Notes under the pieces: model-generated | The model's database searches: none | What the model was told of the DNA's origin: nothing | What the model saw: the letters and a program-made list of their open reading frames with translations, nothing else | Part shown: piece after piece, positions 1 to 7,616 of the stretch | Layout: each line of letters begins with the position of its first letter | Numbering within the stretch: the first letter of the stretch is position 1 | Program-made: the position numbers and the translations under genes | Source: Spirochaetales bacterium | GTDB lineage: Bacteria > Desulfobacterota_D > UBA1144 | Assembly (NCBI GenBank): GCA_002730475.1 | Contig: PCAG01000034.1 | Coordinates: 1-18,894, forward strand | Reading direction: 5' to 3' | Length of the DNA: 18,894 bases

Positions 1-366
1 CTCAAAAAGAACGATTTTGTCGTTGGGATTCACGATACGGCTCACGAATATCCTCGCGTTAGCATTGGCGAAACAGTCAGCATAGCTGTTGATATGCATG
101 TTTTAGTTGCAAGATGTTTTGTTCTCAACAGCGCCCCATCAAAAACACGCTACGTAGATCACTTGAATAAAAACAACAGTGCAACATGTAAAGAGATCTT
201 AGATGCTTTTAGTTTTTTTGAATGCAGGGAGCACAAAGCTGACTGGCGTCCTTGCAATCTAGAATGGGTAACAAATGGTGAAAACGTAAAAAGGAGGCCT
301 AAAGCCGCCAAGATTAACAAAAGGTTCTTCATGGATGGCCGGTCCAGAATTTATTTTTGTGTCTAA
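1..366 (+). CDS. HNH endonuclease, 5' end outside window
   Basis: The frame is open from base 1, so the start lies upstream; 121 C-terminal residues are visible. The pattern fits a homing-type HNH nuclease: a histidine in MHVLVARCF (bases 94-120), the core VDHLNKNN (about 247-270 in coding order, D53-H54 of the visible part), and the closing asparagine in CNLEWVTNGENVKR. The spacing between DHLN and NLEWV is longer than in most relatives I know, so a loop insertion is likely. Such genes are common free-standing mobile elements in large phages. Its last 32 bases overlap the next gene when that gene is read from its ATG at 335. The family call is by motif; activity is not shown. Confidence 0.75.
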   Translation, partial: LKKNDFVVGIHDTAHEYPRVSIGETVSIAVDMHVLVARCFVLNSAPSKTRYVDHLNKNNSATCKEILDAFSFFECREHKADWRPCNLEWVTNGENVKRRPKAAKINKRFFMDGRSRIYFCV

Positions 367-799
367 AATTACTGAAGAAAGACCTTGGGGTTCGTTCACT
401 GTCTTGGACGAAGGCGTCGGAGAAAGCGAATTTGGCCTACGGCCCACGCGGAGAAAAGGTGTTGACCTTTCTGAGCCTGTGGAGAAGGTATACGAATTCA
501 TACGTAAGTCATTCAAAATAAAGAGGATAACTATTAACCCCAAGCAGTCATTGTCGCTACAATATCACTTCCATAGAGACGAACATTGGATATGCGTTGA
601 GGGACTAGCGTCTGTTCTTATTGATGGTGAGGAGACTCTTCTCTCTGTCGGCAAGTCAATCGACATAAAAAAAGAACAAAGGCACCGACTATCAAACCCA
701 ACTGATAAGACTACGCAAATCATTGAGATTCAATTAGGAGACTACCTCGAAGAAGACGATATTGTTCGTCTAGAAGATATTTACGGAAGAACGACTTGA
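335..799 (+). CDS. ManC-type mannose-6-phosphate isomerase cupin
   Basis: A 154-residue protein matching the C-terminal cupin domain of type II mannose-6-phosphate isomerase/GDP-mannose pyrophosphorylase. The family interconverts fructose-6-P and mannose-6-P for nucleotide-sugar supply. Visible signatures are RPWGSF (16-21), the metal-binding LSLQYHFHRDEHW (73-85, histidines 78, 80 and 84), HRLSNP (117-122) and IEIQLGDYLEEDDIVR (130-145). The pyrophosphorylase domain is absent. About 28 residues between RPWGSF and KIKRITINP are extra compared with the usual domain. Two starts are possible: ATG 335 with a weak AAAAGG upstream, or GTG 359, which would give the family-like N-terminus MSKITEERPWGSF. 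It shares a TTGA stop/start overlap with the next gene and probably feeds the local glycan pathway. Confidence 0.8.
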   Translation: MAGPEFIFVSKITEERPWGSFTVLDEGVGESEFGLRPTRRKGVDLSEPVEKVYEFIRKSFKIKRITINPKQSLSLQYHFHRDEHWICVEGLASVLIDGEETLLSVGKSIDIKKEQRHRLSNPTDKTTQIIEIQLGDYLEEDDIVRLEDIYGRTT

Positions 800-1446
800 G
801 AAAACAAAAAACATTTTTAGAGATAGGTACAAGCGACTTCAATACATTACTTCCCTTATGTAGAAACGGGTGGAGTGGTATTCTCGTAGAGCCTATTCCT
901 TTATTAGCGGAAAATTTACGAAAAGAAATAGCGGCCGAAGGCCTTCAAGCGACCGTTCTTAATATGGCCATCTCGGATCATGATGGCGAGCTCCAAATGC
1001 GTAAAATTGTGGGTCATGAATATCTCGGTCTTACAGATTCGGTAGAAAGCTGCGGTCTGGTATCGACACCTGTTGGGTCCGAGGCTTTTGAAAAGGTATG
1101 GTTCAAGGGAACATCCTATGTCGACTTGTCGAAAACAGGGGGAAGCAACGGGACCCCAGCCGACGATCGGCTTTCTTTTGAAGAAATCACCGTAAAGTGC
1201 ATGAAGTTAAGCTCATTGATGCAAAGGTTCGAGATTCATAGCTTAGACCTTATGCAAATTGACGTAGAAGGGCATGAGTTGCATATACTTGAAAGTTACG
1301 ACTTCCGAATTCATCCCATGGTCGTGAAAGTCGAACACGAACATATGCCAGCTAACGGGAGAGATTTAAAGGATATAGTAAAACTGCTCGAAAACAATAA
1401 ATATCATACGTTTGTAGAAGAAAAGGATATTTATGGAATTTATTAG
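796..1446 (+). CDS. FkbM-family methyltransferase
   Basis: A 216-residue SAM-dependent methyltransferase of the FkbM type, which usually O-methylates sugars or secondary metabolites. Visible motifs are the SAM-binding loop FLEIGTSDFNT (7-17), the acidic strand end LVEP (30-33), MAISDHDGEL (57-66) and the family hallmark QIDVEGHELHILE (154-166). The start is TTG 796, overlapping the upstream stop as TTGA; this start places the SAM motif seven residues in, which is normal for short phage versions. Tight coupling to the sugar isomerase cupin suggests it methylates the glycan made by this cluster. The acceptor cannot be read from sequence. Confidence 0.82.
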   Translation: MRKQKTFLEIGTSDFNTLLPLCRNGWSGILVEPIPLLAENLRKEIAAEGLQATVLNMAISDHDGELQMRKIVGHEYLGLTDSVESCGLVSTPVGSEAFEKVWFKGTSYVDLSKTGGSNGTPADDRLSFEEITVKCMKLSSLMQRFEIHSLDLMQIDVEGHELHILESYDFRIHPMVVKVEHEHMPANGRDLKDIVKLLENNKYHTFVEEKDIYGIY

Positions 1447-1456
1447 CCAAAAGTAG

Positions 1457-1485
1457 TTGACAGAGCCGAAAGTAGAATTTATACT
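1457..1485 (+). promoter_or_regulatory. Sigma70-like promoter P1, near-leaderless
   Basis: TTGACA (1457-1462), a 17-base spacer and TATACT (1480-1485). Transcription would start near 1491-1493, only two to four bases before ATG 1495, and there is no Shine-Dalgarno sequence. The spacer carries GAAAGT with AAG at 1470-1472, the same offset as in P2, P3 and P4. It lies just after the FkbM stop codon. Confidence 0.75.
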
Positions 1486-1494
1486 CTTTTTCTT

Positions 1495-2142
1495 ATGAGC
1501 GATTCATTAGCTTTTTTTAAGCCGAACTCAAAATCGACGGGTCATCTTTGCAGCTTCAAATACAGCAAACTTGACAATTCATTCATGGCCGAGCTCGTTA
1601 AGCAGTCAAGCTGGAATGCGCAAACTCACCAAGGCTCCTTTGCTGGCAAAGACCCATCTAAAAAGGTCAGCGTTAAGCTTAGCGAGACTGAAATAGGGCA
1701 AATCCTTGCTTGCATCAAAAAGAACATTGATGTTTGCGGAGGCAAAGCATGGTATCATGCGAGCAAAAACCAGATTACTCGAATCAAGTTCGAGCCTTGG
1801 TTTAAAATGTCAAACGAAGGTGGAACTTGGGTTAAGTCCGGAGGCCAACTTGGATACTCTTTTAAAGTTCAGAAAGAAGATAGAGAGGACTCCTCCAACA
1901 AAAGCAATTTTCAAATCACTTTAGGCTATGGTGAATCAGAGGCTCTATTGTCTTACCTCATGGCGGGCCTTGCGGATTTCAACAGTTCTAGGCTTGAGAA
2001 ATACTCGAAGAAGCAAAAAGAGTGGATTAACAACTCCAAGAAGGCCAAGCCTGCAGAGCCATCGTCAGGAGACGAGTTCGCCGACATTGATAGCGCCTCC
2101 CCTTCTAAAGGAGACGGGTCTATTGAAGTAGAACCATGGTAA
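1495..2142 (+). CDS. Putative ssDNA-binding protein, Whirly-like
   Basis: A 215-residue protein I cannot place firmly. The core (about 58-165) alternates strands and helices: KVSVKLSETEIGQILACI, a charged hairpin, TRIKFEPW, GYSFKVQKE, then NFQITLGYGESEALLSYLM. This order of a strand, an ETEIG-type turn and a C-terminal helix that follows an E-rich loop resembles Whirly-type ssDNA-binding domains. The tail (about 182-215) is low-complexity, acidic (DEFADID, EVEPW) and ends in an aromatic residue, as do phage and bacterial SSB tails that recruit partners. It is first in its operon behind promoter P1, and its stop overlaps the glycosyltransferase start. An ssDNA-binding role is an inference from fold pattern and tail. 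Confidence 0.45.
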   Translation: MSDSLAFFKPNSKSTGHLCSFKYSKLDNSFMAELVKQSSWNAQTHQGSFAGKDPSKKVSVKLSETEIGQILACIKKNIDVCGGKAWYHASKNQITRIKFEPWFKMSNEGGTWVKSGGQLGYSFKVQKEDREDSSNKSNFQITLGYGESEALLSYLMAGLADFNSSRLEKYSKKQKEWINNSKKAKPAEPSSGDEFADIDSASPSKGDGSIEVEPW

Positions 2143-4088
2143 AAAAGAAAAAAATATTATTTCATACCGATATGGCGCTTGCCAAGACGGGCTTTGGCAG
2201 AAATGCCAAGGCCCTTCTCACTTATTTATATAAGACAGGCAAGTATGAGCTCGTTAACCTTGCCTGTGGCATTGTCGACAATCCAGATTCGGAAGACTTT
2301 GTTAGAACGCCTTGGAAAACCATTGGGGCGATTACAAGCGACCAATCTAAACTTAACGAAATCAACTCTTCTACGGACCAGAAAAGGGTACGGGATGTTT
2401 CGTATGGCAGCGAATATATAAACGAAGTAGTCAAAAGAGAAAAACCAGACATCTATATTGGGGCGCAAGACTTTTGGGGCGTTGACTTTTCCATTAGGTC
2501 AACTTGGTTTAAAAAGATTCCTTCTGCTATTTGGGTTACTTTAGACTCGCTTCCTATTTTCGAAGCCGCAATTAAAAACGCAAAAGACATAGAAAATTAT
2601 TGGGTTTGGAGCAGCTTCGCCGAGAAAGAACTTCATAGGCTTGGATACGATCACGCGAAAACCGTCCATGGGATAGTTGACGAGACGTTCTTTAAAAAAC
2701 TAGACAATAACGAAAAATCTATACTAAGAGCTAAACATGGTATCGACAGCGACACTTTCCTAACTGGTTTTGTATTTAGAAACCAACTCAGGAAGTCGGT
2801 TCCTAATCTTCTTGAAGGATACAAAAAATTTAGAGAAAAGGTCCCCGAACGTAAAACCGCGCTTCTCCTACATACCAACTATTCCGAAGGATGGGGGATA
2901 CCTAAGTTAATTACAGAATATGAAATAGACGAAAAAGAAATACTCACTACTTACGTTTGCAAAAAATGCGGCGACTATAAAGTAATGCCGTTTCATGGCC
3001 AAGAGATAGGCTGCGTCTACTGTGGGGAAGCTGGTGGATTTAGCACCACTGGCGTAAACCAAGGCGTAACCGAAGTACAGCTTAATGAAGTATATAATTT
3101 AATGGATGTCTACTGCCACCCTTTCACTAGCGGCGGTCAGGAGATACCAATACAAGAGGCTAAGATGACTGAACTAATCACCCTAGTCACTAATTATAGC
3201 TGCGGAGAGGAGTGCTGCGAACATGGAGCCTATTCGCTTCCCTTAGATTGGTCTGAGTATAGAGAGCATGGAACTCAATTTAAGAAGGCCTCAACCTCGC
3301 CCGATTCAATTTGTGATAGATTGATAGAAGTTCTTAATATGCCCGAAGAGGCTAGAGCTTTTTGGGGTGAACAAGCCAGAAAATGGACTTTATCGAAGTT
3401 CTCCAATTCCGTTGTTGGTGGTTTCATTGAGAATTTCATAGACTCACAGCCTCTTCATGATTTTGATTTTATTGAGGCTGAGGTCGACAAAAAAGATCCA
3501 GACGCTTTCGTCCAACCCATAGAGGATGACGCGGAATGGATTAAACAACTATATAAGCTAATCCTTAAGAGAGACGTCGACAAAACCTATGAAGGCCATA
3601 CTTATTGGATGGGGGAACTTTCGAAAGGGTCTCAAAGAGGAGACATCGAAAACTACTTTAGAGAGGTTGCTCGAAGGGAGTTATCCGGCGACATAGATAA
3701 CTCTTACGACATAGAAGAGCATCTGGATGACGACGACAAAGGAAAAAGGATAGCTTTCGTGCTTCCGGGAAATGAGAGAGACGTTCTTTACAGCACAAGC
3801 CTCCTTGAAAGTCTGAAAAAGACCTACCCATCTTACAACATTTATTATATAACAAACAAAGAATATTTTACCATATTGGAGGCCAATGAGAACTTACACA
3901 AAGTTATAGAGTTTAACAAAATAATGGAAACCCAATTTTACCTAGAGGGAAGGGGCGAAGAAGAAGGATACTTTAACATAGCTTTCTTCCCCTACTTCAC
4001 CACTCAGAAGAACATCAATTATACACATAATGGTGAAGACATAATCACCCATGACCTCAAGTGCCTTAAAAACTTCCCAATAAGATAA
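2136..4088 (+). CDS. Multidomain glycosyltransferase, N-terminal part
   Basis: 650 residues with three modules. Residues 1-435 look like a GT-B glycosyltransferase (GT4/GT1 type): an N-terminal ILFHTDMALAKTGFGRNA, then VTLDS, and a nucleotide-sugar site region HPFTSGGQEIPIQEAKMT (328-344) with the paired glutamates E336 and E341. A four-cysteine zinc-ribbon-like insert (C275, C278, C293, C296) interrupts the second Rossmann domain. Residues 465-515 (EWIKQLYKLILKRDV... YWMGEL) resemble DUF4214. Residues 537-650 begin another Rossmann fold (RIAFVLPGNERDVLYSTSLL) like the N-half of GT9 heptosyltransferases, which is then cut by TAA 4086-4088. The next gene continues that fold in the same frame. 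It overlaps the upstream gene by seven bases, so it is probably translationally coupled. Confidence 0.72.
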   Translation: MVKKKKILFHTDMALAKTGFGRNAKALLTYLYKTGKYELVNLACGIVDNPDSEDFVRTPWKTIGAITSDQSKLNEINSSTDQKRVRDVSYGSEYINEVVKREKPDIYIGAQDFWGVDFSIRSTWFKKIPSAIWVTLDSLPIFEAAIKNAKDIENYWVWSSFAEKELHRLGYDHAKTVHGIVDETFFKKLDNNEKSILRAKHGIDSDTFLTGFVFRNQLRKSVPNLLEGYKKFREKVPERKTALLLHTNYSEGWGIPKLITEYEIDEKEILTTYVCKKCGDYKVMPFHGQEIGCVYCGEAGGFSTTGVNQGVTEVQLNEVYNLMDVYCHPFTSGGQEIPIQEAKMTELITLVTNYSCGEECCEHGAYSLPLDWSEYREHGTQFKKASTSPDSICDRLIEVLNMPEEARAFWGEQARKWTLSKFSNSVVGGFIENFIDSQPLHDFDFIEAEVDKKDPDAFVQPIEDDAEWIKQLYKLILKRDVDKTYEGHTYWMGELSKGSQRGDIENYFREVARRELSGDIDNSYDIEEHLDDDDKGKRIAFVLPGNERDVLYSTSLLESLKKTYPSYNIYYITNKEYFTILEANENLHKVIEFNKIMETQFYLEGRGEEEGYFNIAFFPYFTTQKNINYTHNGEDIITHDLKCLKNFPIR

Positions 4089-5279
4089 ATGCATTTAATA
4101 GAAAAGTATAGCCTAGAGACGGGCGTCAAAATAGGTAAGCCAGAGCTTTACGAGAAGTTTTACCCAGTTCCAGTTTCGGGCAAATATATAACTCAGTATG
4201 TCGAACAGGGCATACAGTCCATGCAGTACGAATATTGGGAAGACGTCATTGAGCTAATTAACCCCTATCTCAAGCAGAACGACATAAAGATATTAAACCT
4301 CAACCCCTCCCCAGTTAAATCCTTGGATAATCTTTTCCAAATAGAAGAAAAAATAGACGCAGGCCAATTATCTTATATCTTGAAGAACTCTTTGCTTCAC
4401 TTTGGAGAAACCAGTTTCGCCACTGATGTTGCAGTAATGCATGACATAAACTTGGTGGCTTTGTACTCTATGAGTCATCGAGAATGCTTGGAACCGTATT
4501 GGGGAAACCGGTCAAAACAAATTCTGTTTGAGCCTGAAACTGATTTCCCAGCACGATGCCACAAGCCTTCCTACTCTTCTACGGAAGTCAAAAAGTCCAT
4601 AAACAGCATCGCCTCAGAAAAGATAGCTGGAGGTATTCTTTCCCTGCTTGGGATAGACTACAAGTTTGATTACGAAACTGTTTTTGTTGGGTCTTTGTTT
4701 GTTAATAAACAAGTTGAAGTGATTCCCGAGACTATTGCTGATGTAGACTTTTACCCTATGAGCATTAGAATGGATTACCACTTTAACGAACGTAATTTGG
4801 TTCAGCAGTTTTCAACTACCGACAAACCCATTAATATCATTACGAACAAACCAATTAGCGAAGCCGCGCTTCTGAAAATCAGAAAAAGAATAGAATGTAT
4901 TTACTACCTAATAGAAGACGACGAAAACCCCGCCTTCATAGAAAAAGCTAAAAGGTTTCAAATTCCATTTAAGCTAATGTCTTATATGGAAAAGTCTAAA
5001 ATCCAAGACAAAAAACTTAAATACATGGACTTGGCCCCAATATTTAAGCAGAAGATAGCTGACCCCAAAGAAATCAAAGAACTTAAGAACGAAGACTTAA
5101 GTAATCTTTATTATTTTTCCAACAAAAGAGTTTTAAATAAGGGAAAAATATACTTGAGCAAGGCCGGATACGACGCCGGACAGGCTCATGAATCGAAAGA
5201 TAGCCCTCAGAAAATAGTTGATTCAGAAGACTTTTGGAAGGAGCTAGACTGCTTTAAGATAGTTAGAAAAGTTTCTTGA
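4089..5279 (+). CDS. GT9-like glycosyltransferase, C-terminal part
   Basis: 396 residues beginning with the ATG that directly follows the TAA of the previous gene, in the same frame. The opening MHLIEKYSLETGVKIG reads as the helix that normally follows the first Rossmann half of a GT9 enzyme. Residues 102-138 (LHFGETSFATDVAVMHDINLVALYS...) match the sugar-nucleotide side of GT9, where a glycine-rich turn precedes a helix and a VALYG-like strand. The remaining ~250 residues are not recognisable; they contain ETVFVGSLFVNKQVE and a charged C-terminus. It therefore looks like the second half of a split ~1,047-residue protein rather than an independent gene. Reinitiation at the adjacent ATG is the simplest way to make it. 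Confidence 0.6.
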   Translation: MHLIEKYSLETGVKIGKPELYEKFYPVPVSGKYITQYVEQGIQSMQYEYWEDVIELINPYLKQNDIKILNLNPSPVKSLDNLFQIEEKIDAGQLSYILKNSLLHFGETSFATDVAVMHDINLVALYSMSHRECLEPYWGNRSKQILFEPETDFPARCHKPSYSSTEVKKSINSIASEKIAGGILSLLGIDYKFDYETVFVGSLFVNKQVEVIPETIADVDFYPMSIRMDYHFNERNLVQQFSTTDKPINIITNKPISEAALLKIRKRIECIYYLIEDDENPAFIEKAKRFQIPFKLMSYMEKSKIQDKKLKYMDLAPIFKQKIADPKEIKELKNEDLSNLYYFSNKRVLNKGKIYLSKAGYDAGQAHESKDSPQKIVDSEDFWKELDCFKIVRKVS

Positions 5280-5304
5280 CTATTCTGAAAGCGTTAGTTA
5301 TTCT
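5276..5304 (+). promoter_or_regulatory. Sigma70-like promoter P2, near-leaderless
   Basis: TTGACT (5276-5281), a 17-base spacer and TATTCT (5299-5304). The expected transcription start is about 5311, with the start codon at 5313 and no Shine-Dalgarno sequence. The spacer holds GAAAGC with AAG at 5289-5291, aligned without gaps to P1, P3 and P4. Its -35 box overlaps the last codons and stop of the upstream gene. Confidence 0.72.
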
Positions 5305-5312
5305 ATATTTTC

Positions 5313-6059
5313 ATGGCAGCGAAGAAAAAGTTAATCAAGAAGGAGGCAGTTGGCAATCCAACCGCCAGAGCTAGGAACGAGCTTGGGCTTATTTCGGACG
5401 GCAGCATAGAATACACTTATGACGATAACGGTTTGGTCGATTGGCGTAAGATGGTCAAACAGGAGTTTCTTGTGCCCAACAAGCAAAAGACAAAAGAGAC
5501 TGATATCTCTAATTTAGCAGATAAGGATTTATTGATTTTGTTGGGTGGAATAAAGAACTTGGCCCAAATTAGAGGTTTTTCTAAGGTGGAATACAGAGTC
5601 TATTCTGCCGCCCCAGATTACGTTATGACTTCTTGCGGCATAACTTGGCTGCCTAACTACGAGACAGAGAATAAAGAGGTTTACTTTGAGGCTCTGGCTG
5701 ACGCATCAATGAGCAACACTAAAAGCTTCGCTAGGAACTTTTTGGCTGCCATTGCCGAGAACAGAGCTTTCGTCAGATGCGTTAGAAACTTTTTAAGAAT
5801 CAACGTGGTTGGACAGGACGAGATGGGAGACGCAAGCCTTCTTACTGAGTCTAATAGCGCTTCAACAGCCACTAGCGCGGCAGACCCACATTCTTTGCTT
5901 TCTTCTGTGATGCAAGAAAAAGGTGTGTCTTTCGACGATCTTAAAAAGAAGCTGGTCACCGAGGGGAAAATAAAAGAGTTCGAGTATAAGTCTTTGCAAG
6001 ATATCCCCAAGAGCCAGATCTTCGCTTTAATTAAAAGGCTTAAAACAATTAAAGGGTAA
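5313..6059 (+). CDS. Putative single-strand annealing recombinase
   Basis: 248 residues. I see a Rad52/Sak/Erf-like pattern but no certain family match. The segment KDLLILLGGIKNLAQIRGFSK is followed by RVYSA, a strand-rich part, FEALADASMSN and AIAENRAFVRCVRNFLRINVVGQDE (146-170). The last resembles the 'aETRAvnRALR' helix typical of phage annealing proteins. A linker rich in Ser/Ala/Thr (173-192) leads to a small C-terminal helical domain (205-245), as in many phage recombinases that dock with SSB. It follows promoter P2 directly, heads an operon and mirrors the SSB-like gene behind P1, which supports a recombination role. Alternative: another DNA-metabolism protein. Confidence 0.45.
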   Translation: MAAKKKLIKKEAVGNPTARARNELGLISDGSIEYTYDDNGLVDWRKMVKQEFLVPNKQKTKETDISNLADKDLLILLGGIKNLAQIRGFSKVEYRVYSAAPDYVMTSCGITWLPNYETENKEVYFEALADASMSNTKSFARNFLAAIAENRAFVRCVRNFLRINVVGQDEMGDASLLTESNSASTATSAADPHSLLSSVMQEKGVSFDDLKKKLVTEGKIKEFEYKSLQDIPKSQIFALIKRLKTIKG

Positions 6060-6061
6060 TT

Positions 6062-6829
6062 ATGGAAACCGCAAGCTACTTAGCTACCATAAAAGTCGGA
6101 GACGCTATTGAGCCGACCAGAAAAGCCATTTCTTGTGGCGTTAGTTTTCTTTTTAGGGAAGATGGCTTTGTTTGGACTAGGCTTTTTACCGCCAAGTCTA
6201 GAGGAGAAGCTGTCCAAAGAGCTTCTAATTGGTTTTTCTCCTTAAAATGTAGCAAACACGCCAAAGCAAACATCCCTCACGTAACTGTTAAAGACTTAAC
6301 TGTAGACGACCCGCGCAATGAAGTTTTTTTCTATAAGAGGTTTAGGTGTTTCGATGCAAATAGCAAACTTCTTGAAGACGAAACAATTGAACGACTTCTA
6401 AAAGAGTCGAGAGGGAAGCTCAGGAAGTCCAAGCTAGATAGAAAAAAATTCGCATGTAGATCTTCAGTTGAGTGGAATAGAAATTCAAAACGCCTCTCTT
6501 ATCGTCCCCCATGCTTGGAGTGGACTGGATTTCCTAGGCTTTATTTGGAACCAGATACCGGCGCTTTTATCTACAAATTAAAAAAACAAAGCCAACAAAC
6601 CGTTGGCACCAAATATAGTTTCAGAAAGAGTGTCAATACCACCCCGATGCCACGCAAAGAAGGGGATGGAAGGAGAGTTTGGACCGGCAAGGTGATAGAC
6701 ATAGAAAAAGGCTTTAAAATTCAGGAGCTACGCTATAAGTCTGTCCGACTTAAAGCTAAGAGCCTAGAGGCCGCAAGGAAAGAGATTAGTTTGAAGTGGT
6801 CCGAAACACACTCCGCTGATGATAGCTGA
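6062..6829 (+). CDS. Hypothetical basic protein
   Basis: A 255-residue protein of no family I recognise. It is rich in Lys and Arg, especially 113-240, and contains a short aromatic segment PPCLEWTGFPRLYLEPD. The N-terminal 60 residues look like a small strand-helix unit (SFLFREDGFVWTRLFTAKSRGEAVQRASNWF), and a similar unit recurs at 206-248, ending KAKSLEAARKEISLKW. That suggests an internally repeated fold in which a strand pair is followed by an 'A..A...' helix. It begins three bases after the recombinase-like gene and overlaps the next gene by 11 bases, so it is translated from the same transcript. A nucleic-acid-binding role is possible but unproven. Confidence 0.6.
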   Translation: METASYLATIKVGDAIEPTRKAISCGVSFLFREDGFVWTRLFTAKSRGEAVQRASNWFFSLKCSKHAKANIPHVTVKDLTVDDPRNEVFFYKRFRCFDANSKLLEDETIERLLKESRGKLRKSKLDRKKFACRSSVEWNRNSKRLSYRPPCLEWTGFPRLYLEPDTGAFIYKLKKQSQQTVGTKYSFRKSVNTTPMPRKEGDGRRVWTGKVIDIEKGFKIQELRYKSVRLKAKSLEAARKEISLKWSETHSADDS

Positions 6830-7616
6830 AGACGTCAGCTTTTTTCTGAACACTATCCCACCTAGGCTTAAAGAGTCTAAGTCTCTACGGGCATCGGTTG
6901 AAAGTCTGCTTTCGCAGAGCCTCCCTCCTAAATGTATATATGTTTGTGTCCCTGAGTTTTATAAGAGGTTCAATCAGGCCGTTAATGATGAAGATATACC
7001 TGATTGGCTTTTAGATTATGATAACTCAGATGCTGTTTCAGTTAACATCTTAACCGGAGAAGATTACGGCCCTGCCTCGAGGTATATTTACGCCAAGAGC
7101 GTGCTCCATGATGATGAAATGGTGTGTTCCGCTGACGATGACGTAGCCTACAACAAAGACGCTTTGGAGAAGCTACTAGACTACAAAACCGCTTTCAACT
7201 TGGATGCTGCTAGTAATTGGTCTTATTTATGGTGGAATGATATAGATGATCCTAAAGACATAGATCTTGATGTTAGATACCTACAAGGAGTGGACATGAT
7301 ACTAACTCACATTTCCAACCTAGAAGGTCTGGAAGACTTCCTTGAGGACGTACATGAAAACATTCCTCATTCGTTTTTTAATGATGACGTAGCTATATCT
7401 TTTTTCTTGCGTCTCAAAAATAAGAAAGTAGGGTCTATAAATATCGGAGAAGCTGGAGAGCGAGCGTATATAGAGCAGCCTTCAAGTTCCAAATCTTCTA
7501 TGCACAATACAATTTACGATGGCCTCGGCAGGGGGCTTAGATTCCATAGAACAACTGAAATAATTTCGTATTTAAAGGAGAACTACCCCATTAAAAAACT
7601 AAATAGTGAATCTTGA
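6819..7616 (+). CDS. GT-A fold glycosyltransferase
   Basis: 265 residues. The N-terminus SFFLNTIPPRLKESKSLRASVESLLSQSL is the usual first strand and helix of GT2-like enzymes. EDYGPASRYIYA (81-92) precedes the metal/nucleotide-binding strand EMVCSADDDVAYNKDALEKL, with the DDD at 106-108. FFNDDVAISFFL (about 189-200) resembles the late acidic motif of this group, where an Asp acts near the acceptor. The next gene has the same motif order (EDDLGP, YCDDDILYP, SDDLILSNYF), so the two look like diverged tandem duplicates. The stop overlaps the next start as TTGA. Donor and acceptor cannot be assigned. Confidence 0.75.
   Translation: MIAEDVSFFLNTIPPRLKESKSLRASVESLLSQSLPPKCIYVCVPEFYKRFNQAVNDEDIPDWLLDYDNSDAVSVNILTGEDYGPASRYIYAKSVLHDDEMVCSADDDVAYNKDALEKLLDYKTAFNLDAASNWSYLWWNDIDDPKDIDLDVRYLQGVDMILTHISNLEGLEDFLEDVHENIPHSFFNDDVAISFFLRLKNKKVGSINIGEAGERAYIEQPSSSKSSMHNTIYDGLGRGLRFHRTTEIISYLKENYPIKKLNSES

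Noticed and set aside
4086..4088. Reassigned stop codon (alternative genetic code)
   Set aside because: TAA, TAG and TGA all end other genes in this window at sensible places, so a general recoding does not fit.
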